Below are positions 49,783 through 59,500 of a stretch of 64,000 nt of DNA, piece by piece (positions within the stretch are counted from its first letter, which is position 1; every line of letters begins with the position of its first letter). The notes beneath the pieces were generated by a model. It did not search any database and was not told where the DNA came from. It worked only from the letters and a program-made list of their open reading frames with translations. Where the stretch lies: assembly GCA_019930625.1 (NCBI GenBank), contig CP082844.1, forward strand, positions 7,130,001 to 7,194,000, read 5' to 3'. The position numbers were made by a program, and so were the translations under genes. The stretch comes from Nocardia asteroides (GTDB lineage: Bacteria > Actinomycetota > Actinomycetes > Mycobacteriales > Mycobacteriaceae).

Positions 49783-50691
49783 ATGAAGGTCGTGATCGCC
49801 GGCTCGTCGGGGTTGATCGGGACAGCGCTCGTCGCGGCTCTGCGCCGCGACGGGCACGACGTCGCCCGGCTGGTGCGCAGAACAGCGGCGGGCCCGGACG
49901 AATTCGCCTGGAACCCGGCCCGCGCCCAGCTGGACGAGCGGGCGTTGCGCGGCGCGGACGCCGTGGTCAACCTGTGCGGCGCGGGCGTCGGCAGGCGGCG
50001 CTGGACCGGCAGCTTCAAACAGGAGTTGCGCGACAGCCGGATCACACCGACCGACGTGCTGGCCGGCGCGGTCGCCGCCGCGGGAGTGCCGGTGCTGCTC
50101 AACGCCAGCGGCGTGCACTATTACGGTGGCGACACCGGCGATCGAGTGGTGGACGAAACCTCCCCCGCCGGTTCCGGCTTCCTGGCGACGCTGTGCCGGG
50201 ACTGGGAGAAAGCTACCGAGCCCGCCACCGCCGCCGGTGTGCGCACGGTGCTGCTGCGCAGCGCCGTGGTGCTGTCGGGTGCCGGAGGCATGCTCGGGAT
50301 GCTGCAACCGCTGTACGCGCTCGGGTTGGGCGGGCGGCTGGGCAGTGGCCGTCAGTACGTGCCGTGGATCTCGATGGCCGACGAGATCGGCGCCGTGCTC
50401 TTCGCGCTCACCCACGACACGGTGTCCGGTCCGATCAACGTGGTCGGCCCCGCTCCGGTCACCAACGCCGAGTTCAGCCGCGCGCTGGGTCGTGCGCTGC
50501 GGCGTCCCACTCCGCTGGTGGTGCCCGCGTTCGCGCTGCGTGCGGTGGTCGGCGAGATGGCGCAGGAGGCGATCCTGCGCGGGCCAAGGGCGATTCCGAC
50601 TGCCCTCGAGGAGGCGGGCTACCGGTTCGACCACCCCACCATCGGCGCAGCGCTGGCCGACGCGGTAGGACGATCCGGAGACGCTCGATGA
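49783..50691 (+). CDS. TIGR01777-family SDR protein (epimerase-like, Rv2216 type)
   Basis: 302 residues. Rossmann NAD(P)-binding start [20 protein letters not shown], then [13 protein letters not shown] and [12 protein letters not shown] (active-site region), and the C-terminal domain typical of the family ([15 protein letters not shown] and [16 protein letters not shown]). Reaction unknown. Lies 19 bp after sucB and overlaps the next gene by 4 bp (ATGA), so it belongs to a sucB operon. Confidence 0.9.
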   Translation: MKVVIAGSSGLIGTALVAALRRDGHDVARLVRRTAAGPDEFAWNPARAQLDERALRGADAVVNLCGAGVGRRRWTGSFKQELRDSRITPTDVLAGAVAAAGVPVLLNASGVHYYGGDTGDRVVDETSPAGSGFLATLCRDWEKATEPATAAGVRTVLLRSAVVLSGAGGMLGMLQPLYALGLGGRLGSGRQYVPWISMADEIGAVLFALTHDTVSGPINVVGPAPVTNAEFSRALGRALRRPTPLVVPAFALRAVVGEMAQEAILRGPRAIPTALEEAGYRFDHPTIGAALADAVGRSGDAR

Positions 50692-51224
50692 CCGATCGAC
50701 TCGACACCGGGCTCGCCACCGTCATCCGCGACGCGACCACCGATGACCTTCCGGCGATTCTCGACATCCACAACGCGAATATCGCCGCGTCCACCGCGAT
50801 CTGGGACACCGAGCGGGTCGGCCTGGACGAGCGCCTCGGCTGGTTCCGCGCCCGCACCGGCGCGGGGTTGCCCGTGCTGGTCGCCGAGTTCGACCGCGAG
50901 TTGGCGGGTTACGCGAGCTACGGGCCGTGGCGCACCAAGTCGGGATACCGCTACACGGTCGAGAACTCCGTCTACGTCGACGAGCGCTTCCACCGTCGCG
51001 GCATCGCCACGGCGCTGCTCACCGAGCTGATCGAACATGCGCGCCGGGCGGGCGCCGTGCACGCCATGATCGCGGCCATCGAATCCGGCAACACCGGTTC
51101 GATCCTCCTGCACGAGCGCTTCGGCTTCCGGACCGTCGGGGTCCTGCCCGAAGTAGGCCACAAGTTCGGCCGCTGGATGGACCTGACCCTCATGCAATTG
51201 ACTCTGCCCGTCGACGTGCCCTGA
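50688..51224 (+). CDS. GNAT N-acetyltransferase, phosphinothricin-acetyltransferase-like
   Basis: 178 residues. [21 protein letters not shown] at the start, acetyl-CoA-binding motif [20 protein letters not shown], and the C-terminal [18 protein letters not shown] with LTLMQL, as in Pat/Bar and methionine-sulfoximine acetyltransferases (YncA type). The physiological substrate is probably an amino-acid analogue. ATG overlaps the preceding stop. It is an extra gene relative to the M. tuberculosis order between Rv2216 and lipB. Confidence 0.87.
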   Translation: MTDRLDTGLATVIRDATTDDLPAILDIHNANIAASTAIWDTERVGLDERLGWFRARTGAGLPVLVAEFDRELAGYASYGPWRTKSGYRYTVENSVYVDERFHRRGIATALLTELIEHARRAGAVHAMIAAIESGNTGSILLHERFGFRTVGVLPEVGHKFGRWMDLTLMQLTLPVDVP

Positions 51225-51378
51225 ATCGGCAGCCGCAGGACCCTCGCATACCGCGTTCACACTTCGCAGATGCACCAGGCGGCGTGCGGCGCTATGCGCC
51301 CGATCCGAGATCGCGTGGGGCACGGCCGTGCTCGGCATAGGTCACCCAAGTGGTGCAACCCGATTCGACACGTGACGT

Positions 51379-51621
51379 TCAGGCCTGTTCCAAGACTTGG
51401 CCGAAGCGCGGACACTTCTCGGCCACCCCTGAACCGAGCGGATCGACGCGCTGTGCGAGCGCCTGGATTCGGATCGGGACGCGCAGTTCGACCCCACCCG
51501 CCCGCAGCTCTCCGATGGAACTGCCGGGAATCGGCGCTACCGATCGGTATGAGCTTGCTTCGAGCAAGAAAGCCGGACACTCCACGCTCCCGCAATACTC
51601 ACGTTCGGGATGCGAGATCAT
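51379..51621 (-). CDS. Small hypothetical protein (80 residues)
   Basis: ATG 51621 on the minus strand to TGA 51379. GAGGGA about nine bases upstream and about 70 percent GC at third positions support coding. The protein contains three cysteines ([11 protein letters not shown] and EKCPRFG), a serine-rich middle and a polar C-terminus; no membrane segment and no recognised family. It is antisense to the sucB-lipA direction and ends in the gap after the acetyltransferase. It could still be a chance frame. Confidence 0.4.
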   Translation of the reverse strand: MISHPEREYCGSVECPAFLLEASSYRSVAPIPGSSIGELRAGGVELRVPIRIQALAQRVDPLGSGVAEKCPRFGQVLEQA

Positions 51622-51765
51622 CCGGTCGGATCCCTCGGCCGCTGGACCACGGCGTGGCAGGCACAGCAGCAATCTCTCAGCGCTGCCCTGGCAACCCACT
51701 GCCGCTGTGGCCGTTCCCACATCGAGGTGCTGGAACCGGCTGACCCCTGGGCGTACCGTCATGCT

Positions 51766-52512
51766 GTGACCCACACGCGCACCACCCTGTCCGCCCGGTC
51801 CGACACGACTCCGATCGTCGTCGAGGATCTCGGACTCATCGACTACCACGCCGCCTGGGACCTGCAACGCAGCATCGCCGAGCAGCGGGCCGAGGGCAGC
51901 GGATCCGATCATCTGCTGCTGCTCGAACACCCCTCGGTCTACACCGCGGGCCGCCGCACCGAGGACGAGGACCTGCCGATCGACGGCAGCCCGGTGGTGC
52001 AGGTCGACCGCGGCGGCAAGATCACCTGGCATGGCCCCGGTCAACTCGTCGGCTACCCGATAGTGCGGCTGGCCGAGCCGATCGACGTCGTCGACTATGT
52101 GCGCCGCCTCGAGGAGGCGTTGATCACCGTCTGCACCGGCCTCGGCCTCGTCTGCGGGCGGGTCGAGGGCCGCTCCGGCGTCTGGCTGCCCGCCACCGAG
52201 TTCTACGCCGAACGCAAGATCGCCGCGGTGGGCGTGCGCGTGCAGCGGGGCGTCGCCTTGCACGGCGTCTCGTTCAACTGCAACGCCGCCATGGACGGGT
52301 TCCAGGCCATCGTCCCGTGCGGCATTCGCGATGCGGGCGTCACCACCCTGACTCGTGAACTCGGTCGCGAGGTGACCGTGGCCGAGGTCAAGCCGCTGGT
52401 GGCCGACGCCATCATCCGCGCACTCGACGGCGAGCTGCCGGTCAGCGCGCACGATATCGCGCGCGTCACCCCTGGCGACACCCCTCCGCAGTCTCGAGCC
52501 GCGACGGCGTAA
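51766..52512 (+). CDS. lipB: Octanoyl-[acyl carrier protein] transferase
   Basis: 248 residues. Transfers octanoyl from ACP to lipoyl domains. Motifs: [35 protein letters not shown], the conserved Lys in [21 protein letters not shown] and Cys further on in IVPCGI, which form the acyl-transfer dyad. GTG 51766 is chosen ([11 protein letters not shown]); the frame is open 52 codons upstream without family support. Ten bp separate it from lipA. Confidence 0.93.
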   Translation: MTHTRTTLSARSDTTPIVVEDLGLIDYHAAWDLQRSIAEQRAEGSGSDHLLLLEHPSVYTAGRRTEDEDLPIDGSPVVQVDRGGKITWHGPGQLVGYPIVRLAEPIDVVDYVRRLEEALITVCTGLGLVCGRVEGRSGVWLPATEFYAERKIAAVGVRVQRGVALHGVSFNCNAAMDGFQAIVPCGIRDAGVTTLTRELGREVTVAEVKPLVADAIIRALDGELPVSAHDIARVTPGDTPPQSRAATA

Positions 52513-52522
52513 GGTCGATCGA

Positions 52523-53641
52523 GTGACCTCAGTCGACACCCCGACACCACACAACGCGGCCACGGCAGCCGAACCTGCTGCGGCACTCCCGGGTCCCGCC
52601 GTGGCTACGCAGGCCACCTCCTCCGGGCCCGACGCTCGCGCCGCGAACGGCCGCAAGCTCCTGCGCATCGAAGCCCGCAACGCGGAAACCCCCATCGAGC
52701 GCAAGCCCAAGTGGATCCGTACCCGCGCCACCATGGGCCCGGAGTACTCCGAGCTCAAAGGCTTGGTCAAGCGCGAGGGCCTGCACACCGTCTGCGAGGA
52801 AGCGGGCTGCCCCAACATCTTCGAATGCTGGGAAGACCGCGAGGCCACGTTCCTGATCGGCGGCGAACAGTGCACCCGCCGCTGCGACTTCTGCCAGATC
52901 GACACCGGCAAGCCCGCCGCCCTGGACCGCGACGAGCCCCGCCGCGTCGCCGAAAGCGTCCAGGCCATGGGCCTGCGCTACTCCACCATCACCGGCGTGG
53001 CCCGCGACGACCTGGACGACGGCGGCGCCTGGCTCTACGCCGAAACCGTCCGCGCCATCAAGCGTTCGAATCCCCACACCGGCGTGGAGCTGTTGATTCC
53101 CGACTTCAACGCCGACCCCGACCAGCTCGCCGAGGTGTTCTCCTCGCGCCCGGAAGTGCTGGCGCACAACCTCGAAACGGTCCCCCGCATCTTCAAACGC
53201 ATCCGCCCGGCCTTCCGCTACGAGCGCTCCCTCGCGGTCCTGACCGCCGCCCGCGAAGCCGGTCTGGTCACCAAATCCAACCTCATCCTCGGCATGGGCG
53301 AAACGCCGGAGGAAGTCACCCAGGCCATGCGCGACCTGCACGAGGCAGGCTGCGACATCCTCACCATCACCCAGTACCTGCGCCCGTCCCCGCGTCACCA
53401 CCCCGTCGACCGCTGGGTGAAGCCGGAGGAATTCGTGGAGCACTCGAAGGCGGCCGAGGAAATGGGCTTCGCAGGCGTGATGGCCGGTCCCCTGGTCCGC
53501 TCCTCCTACCGGGCGGGTCGGCTGTACGCCCAGGCGATGGCGCATCACGGTCGCGAAATCGCGCCGGAGATGGCACATCTCGCCGAGGAAGGCACAGCGT
53601 CGCAGGAAGCCAGCTCCGTGCTGGCCCGCTTCGGCAGCTGA
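52523..53641 (+). CDS. lipA: Lipoyl synthase (radical SAM)
   Basis: 372 residues. Inserts two sulfurs into octanoyl groups on lipoyl domains. The auxiliary [4Fe-4S] cysteines are in [12 protein letters not shown], the radical-SAM cluster in CTRRCDFCQ, and the conserved C-terminal RSSYRAG closes the protein. N-terminal Ala/Pro-rich extension of about 35 residues. It functions with lipB and supplies SucB and GcvH. A second, diverged 116-bp copy of its 3' end lies at 56178-56293, marking an insertion downstream. Confidence 0.95.
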   Translation: MTSVDTPTPHNAATAAEPAAALPGPAVATQATSSGPDARAANGRKLLRIEARNAETPIERKPKWIRTRATMGPEYSELKGLVKREGLHTVCEEAGCPNIFECWEDREATFLIGGEQCTRRCDFCQIDTGKPAALDRDEPRRVAESVQAMGLRYSTITGVARDDLDDGGAWLYAETVRAIKRSNPHTGVELLIPDFNADPDQLAEVFSSRPEVLAHNLETVPRIFKRIRPAFRYERSLAVLTAAREAGLVTKSNLILGMGETPEEVTQAMRDLHEAGCDILTITQYLRPSPRHHPVDRWVKPEEFVEHSKAAEEMGFAGVMAGPLVRSSYRAGRLYAQAMAHHGREIAPEMAHLAEEGTASQEASSVLARFGS

Positions 53642-53699
53642 CTGCGTGGGAGGTCGAGTCCGAGGTGGAACCGACCTCTTCCAGCGTATCTTCGTCCAA

Positions 53700-54601
53700 T
53701 TACATCTCGCCTGCGAGCGTCATACCGAGTTCGGTCTCCTCGACGACCCCTCGCTCGATCAAATTGTCGAGATCTGCGGTCAACGTCGCCCGAATATCTG
53801 ATCGAACACGTGTCCAGCCGAAAACAGCGGCCACCTCGGACAGGAGTTCTTCGCGCCGAACTCCCAGACAGTCGGCGATGACGTTGCGTATGGCAAGCTG
53901 TCGCTCAATTATCGGTATCTGCCGGACCAAGCGGCCGCCGCGGGAAGCCGCTGTCCGCACAGACTGCAGCTCACGAGCAGGCAAATCGTATGCAGCGCCG
54001 AGACGGACAACTGCCTCTTTCCTATCGAGCCAACGCAGAACTTCCCGGATCCGCACTTGGATGACCGGACCCGACCTACCTACGCCCCAGGCCGTTCGCA
54101 CACGTGTGAATAACAGCTCCTCCTCAACCGGCCGGCGTTGGATATAGCGCATCGCTGCGCTTCGCGCACCTTGTCACGTCTCGCGAAGAACTCCCGCAGC
54201 AGATCCGCCACGACCCGGACCGCCGCGCCGACCGCTTCGACCGCACCCGACTGCGTCAGCCACTGTTCCAGCGACCTATGTGAAACATCGGCCAATGCAA
54301 TCACTCGGCAGACATCGCGCGCAGTGGCTAGTGTCCGCGGTCTATCGAGACCGAGTTCATCTGCGATCTCGATAGCTGCTCGATAGGTGGACTCCAGCTG
54401 ATTTGCTGCAGCCTTGAAGTCCCGGCTGATCCGCCTCGCGGCAGACTCAGTCCAATTCCCAGGATCGAGTCCGGGCGGCGACAGCTCGGCCAGCGACTGT
54501 TCCGCATCGCTGATCTCCGCAGTAAGCCGTGTCGACATCTCGTACCAATGCTTGCCTGCGACCTCTTCCGCCGCAGCCTGGGCGCGTCGCACCAATCGCA
54601 A
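53700..54601 (-). pseudogene. Broken DUF3320-type (DUF4011 helicase family) gene remnant
   Basis: Two overlapping minus-strand frames, 54080-54601 and 53700-54152. The second has a DUF3320-like end: RPVEEELLFTRVRTAWGVGR and, later, LGVRREELLSEVAAVFGWTR with IRATLTADLDNLIERGVVEE, the repeated pattern at the C-terminus of very large DUF4011/DUF3320 helicases often found in defence islands. The first (EEVAGKHWYEMSTRLTAEIS and onward) looks like an internal helical segment. The frame changes near 54150, and everything else of the about 1500-residue protein is missing, so this is a deleted, frameshifted remnant. Family call moderate; decay fairly sure. Confidence 0.55.
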
Positions 54602-54972
54602 GTCGGCAACGAAGGTTTTCTGCCCGAGGGCATTTCGTTACCTCCGATCAGTCACGGACGCCGGCAATGCTCCGACGCCTGATCGACCAATGTCCGCAAA
54701 GCGCTCCGCTAGACCGAACGTTGAAGTACATGGCCAGGCCCGGTTCGATGCGCAAGTCAACAGGCATCGAGGCGATCGCCGCCATCCAGATCCCTGCGGG
54801 CTCGAACACCGTCACGCAGGAGGACTACCAACCCGCCCGCGACGCCTTCCTGAGCGTCGCGCAGCTCCTTGTAAGCCACTTAATCTAAAGCAATGCTTCT
54901 GCTATTATACTTTTCGCAGTATTAGATATAGTAAAGTTAGATTTGGTTGCACTTTCGTCCAGAGGAGACGCC
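54602..54972. other. Gap with AT-rich promoter before the Fic gene
   Basis: 371 bp. The right part (about 54880-54955) is strikingly AT-rich for this genome, with several TATAAT-like hexamers (TATTATACT, AGATATAGT), and probably holds the Fic promoter. The left part contains a possible gene fragment at 54730-54888. Confidence 0.5.
54730..54888 (+). pseudogene. Possible gene fragment (52 codons)
   Basis: Frame from ATG 54730 to TAA 54888 encoding a peptide with a protein-like stretch, STGIEAIAAIQIPAGSNTVT followed by QEDYQPARDAFLSVAQLLVS. No ribosome-binding site. It may be the C-terminal scrap of a gene lost during rearrangement of this island, or chance. Confidence 0.25.
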
Positions 54973-56160
54973 ATGGGCTGGCCGCCGCACCGCACCGAGA
55001 GCCGCCCCTGGCACCCTCGCCACCGCCAGGGGTCGCGCGCCGACCGAACTCTCACCGAGATCGAAGTCTCGATACCACCCCGGATCGCCGATCTCACGTA
55101 CTCGGTCGGGGGCACCGTCGCACGAGCGCACGAGGACGCCGTGATCGCGGTCGTTCGCCTCGAGGCGGGCTACGGTCAACATCTGGCGCCGTTGGCCGAC
55201 TTCTTGCTCCGTAGCGAATCCGTGGCGTCATCGAAGATCGAGCACATCGACGCGGGCTGGCGAGCATTCGGCCGAGCCGTCGCCGGCGGAAAGGCGAGCG
55301 AGGAGGCGAAGTCACAGCTGGCTGCGGTACGAACGTTGGCCGCACTGGTCACCGCGGCCGGCGATGGTCCGATCACACTTGCCTCCTTGCTCGAGGCACA
55401 CCGTCTGCTGATGGCTCCCGATTACTACACCGCGCAGGACTCGGGCAGGCTGCGGACGGTGCAGAACTGGATCGGAGGCAGCGACTACACACCGATCGAC
55501 GCGCTGTTCGTTCCGCCCCCGCCGGAGCTCGTCACGGAACTGATGGACGATTTGGTCACTTTTGTCGGCCGTAGCGATCTGCCGATCCTTGCGCAGGCCG
55601 CTATCGCGCACGCCCAGTTCGAATCCATCCATCCGTTCACCGATGGCAACGGCCGGATCGGGCGTGCCCTCATCAGCGCGATCCTCCGCCGCCGCGGGCT
55701 GACTCAGCGGGTTACGGTTCCGTTGGCCTCAGCGATGCTCGCCGACACCGGCCGCTACTTCGCGCAACTGAACGGCTATCGCGAAGGGCACGTCGACGAG
55801 TTCGTCGAGTACGTCTCCACGGCGACGATTCATTCCTGTGAGGCCGCCCAAGAATCGGCCCGTGCGCTCGCCGATCTCCCAGCCCGGTGGCGCGCAATCG
55901 CCAGACCACGAGCGAATTCCGCCGACGAATCAGTACTGGCAGCCTTGCTCGACACACCGATATTCAACGCCGACACCGCGCAGAAGATGACCGGCACTAC
56001 CGAAGCCAGCGTGTATCGGGCCCTCGGCAGGCTGACGGAAGCCGGTGTCCTCGAGGTGCTGTCGGAGAACAAGCGCAATCGCATCTGGGCGGCATCCGAC
56101 GTCCTGGCCGAACTCGACGCACTCTCCGCCGCCATCGGCAAACGAACCACGCGGATATAG
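54973..56160 (+). CDS. Fic/DOC-family protein (probable AMPylase), class II-like
   Basis: 395 residues. The active-site motif HPFTDGNGRIGR is at residues 220-231. An N-terminal alpha-helix contains SSKIEH at about 86-91, matching the inhibitory S/T-x3-E-[G/N] motif except that His replaces Gly/Asn; the inhibitory Glu90 is kept. The C-terminal about 80 residues form a winged-helix domain (FNADTAQKMTGTTEASVYRALGRLTEAGVL). Such Fic-wHTH proteins transfer AMP to protein targets and are common in toxin or defence loci. ATG 54973 follows AGAGGAG. It lies inside the segment bounded by the two lipA 3' ends. Confidence 0.9.
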   Translation: MGWPPHRTESRPWHPRHRQGSRADRTLTEIEVSIPPRIADLTYSVGGTVARAHEDAVIAVVRLEAGYGQHLAPLADFLLRSESVASSKIEHIDAGWRAFGRAVAGGKASEEAKSQLAAVRTLAALVTAAGDGPITLASLLEAHRLLMAPDYYTAQDSGRLRTVQNWIGGSDYTPIDALFVPPPPELVTELMDDLVTFVGRSDLPILAQAAIAHAQFESIHPFTDGNGRIGRALISAILRRRGLTQRVTVPLASAMLADTGRYFAQLNGYREGHVDEFVEYVSTATIHSCEAAQESARALADLPARWRAIARPRANSADESVLAALLDTPIFNADTAQKMTGTTEASVYRALGRLTEAGVLEVLSENKRNRIWAASDVLAELDALSAAIGKRTTRI

Positions 56161-56585
56161 TCACCGCCACGGCGTCGACGCCCAGGTGATGGCGCGCTAA
56201 CAGCACGAAATCCTCGCCATCACAGCACATCTCTCTCAAGAGAGCGCTGCATCCCAAGAAGCGAGCACCATCCTCCCACGCTTCGGCTACTGAGTCGCCG
56301 TGACCAGTTGCCGGCCACCGGACTCCACGGTATCGACGAAGCACCGCTTGCGTAGGCCAATCCACGTGGGTGACCTGCCGTGACCCGTCCGCCGAGCAGC
56401 AGAACCCGTCGGCCCGTCGTCTCTTCGGCGGCCAGCGCCGCACGCCTGTGTTCAGCCCGTAGACTGACCTGTTCGGCGAGATCCTGCCAGACGCTCTGCT
56501 TACGATCTCGGACAACCGCTTTGATGATAAGTCGCTGCTAGATCTGCTCGACGACAAAGTCGGGATCTGGCGGGGAAGGTATGGT
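56161..56585. other. Gap holding the lipA 3'-end relic and helicase leader
   Basis: 425 bp between Fic and the large helicase. 56178-56293 is the diverged lipA tail. 56294-56459 shows nothing definite. 56463-56585 is an open, coding-looking extension of the helicase frame (LFGEILPDALLTISDNRF and on) that begins just after a TAG. The ribosome-binding site GGGGAAGG is at 56572-56579. Confidence 0.55.
56178..56293 (+). pseudogene. Relic of a lipA 3' end (insertion footprint)
   Basis: 116 bp that align without gaps to the last 116 bp of lipA (53526-53641); by hand I count 77 identities. Both end in ...SQEAS...RFG-x-stop (ASQEASTILPRFGY here, [14 protein letters not shown] in lipA). The relic has an in-frame TAA at 56198-56200. 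Gap-free homology with this much divergence suggests an old displaced lipA end left by insertion of the intervening 2.5 kb. Confidence 0.85.
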
Positions 56586-59500
56586 GTGGACGCATTCGGT
56601 GTGCTCGACAGGATTCTCGATGACTACCAGGCTTTCGTCTCCGGCTTCCTGAACATCAGGGACGCGGAGGTCAAGCACAAGGTCGAGACGGAGATTGCCA
56701 ACGGGCTGTTGTGGCCAGAACCCTGGCTGGCGCTGAATCCGGCGTTCGAACCGGGCGGAACTGTCTCCGAGCTCGTCGACCACGACCTACTACACCCGGG
56801 CGCACGCGAAATTTTTCGCATCAGGACCGAGGAGGATCGGTTCGGGCGCGAGATTCCATTCCACCGGCACCAGACCGACGCGTTCGCCGTCGCCCGTCGC
56901 GGCGAATCGTATGTGCTCACCACCGGCACTGGTTCCGGCAAGTCGATGTCCTACATCGTGCCGATCGTAGACCGGGTGCTGCGGGACGGTTCCGGTCATG
57001 GGATCAGGGCGATCGTCGTGTATCCGATGAATGCCCTTGCGAACAGTCAGCTCGGTGAGCTGGAGAAGTTCCTCGGCCGCGATAACCCGGAGGTCACCTT
57101 CGGTCGTTACACCGGCCAGGAAACCCGCGCGGAGCGCGACGACATGTTGCAGAACCCGCCGGACATCCTGTTGACGAACTACGTGATGCTCGAGTTGCTG
57201 CTCATCAGGCCCCGGGAACGGACGGGGCTGATCGCAAGCGCGGCGGATCTGGCCTTCCTGGTGCTCGATGAGCTGCACACATATCGGGGTCGTCAAGGTG
57301 CCGATGTGGCTATGCTCATACGACGATTGCGGGGAGCGGTAGGGGGACGACGGCTACAGTGCATCGGCACGAGCGCCACGCTCGCGGGTCCTGGAACGAG
57401 AGCCGAGCAGCGTCACCAGGTCGCTGAACTGGCTACTCGGATCTTCGGTACCCGGATTCCCGCGCACAACGTCATCGGCGAGACTCTGCGCCGCGCGACA
57501 TCGGGCGAGGTCGACACTCCAGCGTTGTCTGCTCGGCTCCACGCACCGACGCCGTCGACGTGGGAGGAGCTGCACTGTGACCCGCTGTCGGTCTGGACCG
57601 AACGGACCTTCGGACTGCGCGAGGACGAAGGCGAACTCGTTCGGCAGGTTCCGACTCGACTCAGGACTGCCGCCGAGAAGCTGGCAGAACAGACCGGAGC
57701 CGACCAAGGCATCTGCGAGCAGAAGCTGCGCGAACTGCTGCTCGCAGGCTCCAGGGCGCGCGACGACAAGGGCCGCCCGCTGTTCGCGTTCAAGTTGCAC
57801 CAATTCATCGGCAAAGGCGACACCGCATACGCGACCCTCGAGCCGCCCGGAAACCGCTATCTGACTACCCAGTATCAGCGCAGCTCTCCCGTGGGCGCGA
57901 AGGGACAACCCCTGTTTCCCCTCGCGTTCTGCCGCGAATGCGGCCAGGACTATCTCGTCGTCAGTCTTGACAGTGGCGCGGAAAAGTTCAGTCCTCGAAT
58001 CCTCAGCGGTGGTCGTGGGGAGCAGGCAGAGGCGACCGGTCTGTTATTCCTCACAGACCAGCCGTGGCCTGCGGCGAACGACCCGGCCATTGCCGATTTC
58101 GTGCCCGATGATTGGGTGGTCGAGTCCGGCAGCCACCGCGTGCTCGACAAAGCAAGGCGAAACCGGTTGCCCGAGATCTATCGGGTCGATTCCTTCGGCA
58201 CGATCACCGACGACGGCCTTCCCGTCGCCTTCTTTGAGACGCTGCATTTCTGCCCCACCTGCAAGACCAGCTACGAAAGCGCCCAGCAGTCCGAATTCTC
58301 GCGGGTCGCGAGCCTGGGCACGGAAGGACGTGCCAGCGCGGTCACCGTGTTGTCGCAGGCAGTCGTGCGTACGTTGCGCACAGGGGAGGATCTCGACGCG
58401 GATGCCCGCAAGTTTCTGGCCTTCTCCGACAACCGGCAAGATGCCAGCCTGCAAGCGGGTCATTTCAACGATTTCGTTCTCGTCGGCCTGGTGCGCTCCG
58501 CCCTCTATCGCGCCGCTCTCACCCAACAGGAAAGGCAGGCCGACGAGCCTCTGACCGACGAGAACCTCGGATCGCGAGTGGTCGCCGCGCTCGGTGGCGA
58601 GCCCGCCGACTTCGCCAAGGACGCGTCCACTGCGAATGAGCGAATCCCGCGCACCAGGATCACTCGCGCATTACGCGACGCCGTCACCTATCGTCTGTGG
58701 GCCGACCTGAAGCGTGGTTGGCGAATTACCATGCCCAACCTGGAGCAGACGGGGCAGTTGCGGCTGACCTACTTCGGCCTCGAGGAACTCGCCGAAGACG
58801 ATTCGGTGTGGGCGGCTTGCGGCGAGCCGCTTGCCGGTGCGGAACCGTCGACGCGCCATCAACTGATGCAAGTTCTGCTCGATGAACTGCGCCGCAAGCT
58901 GTGCATCGAATCGGAGTTCCTCACCGAGGAGAAGTACGACAGCATCAAGCGCGCCAGTCAGGAGTGGCTCCGCGCGCCATGGGCGTTGTCCGACGAGACC
59001 GGTGTGTACGCGGGCACCGCCTACCCCGGAAGCCGTCCGAAATTCGAACCCGGCTCCGGAGCCGACCACTACCTGTCCGGGCTCGGCGCGTATGGACGCT
59101 GGCTGCGCCGACCCGACCGCTTCCCGCTGTATGATCATCCGCTCAAACCCGCCGACGCGGACATCGTCATCGAGTCGCTGCTGAAAGTCATGGCTCGTGA
59201 GGGCGTTCTCGCCAGAATCGAGGAGCGCAACCGTCGCACCGGATACCGAATCCGCGCCGATCTCATCGAGTGGCGCGCGGGCTCAGGGGAATTCCGGGTG
59301 CCTGATCCGATCCGCGGGAACCAAGTCGAGGGGCGTGTCAACCCGTTCTTCCGCCGCTTCTACGCCGAAACCGCCGCGCGGCTGGTCGGGCTGGAAGCTC
59401 GTGAGCACACCGCCCAGGTGGACTCGATCAAGCGTAAAGAGCGTGAAAAGTTGTTCGGGGCGGCGAAGCTGCCGGTTTTGTACTGCTCGCCCACTATGGA

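Noticed and set aside
56297..56440. Minus-strand open stretch with protein-like codons between Fic and the helicase
   Set aside because: It continues antisense through the Fic gene and lipA relic, with no start, ribosome-binding site or recognisable family.
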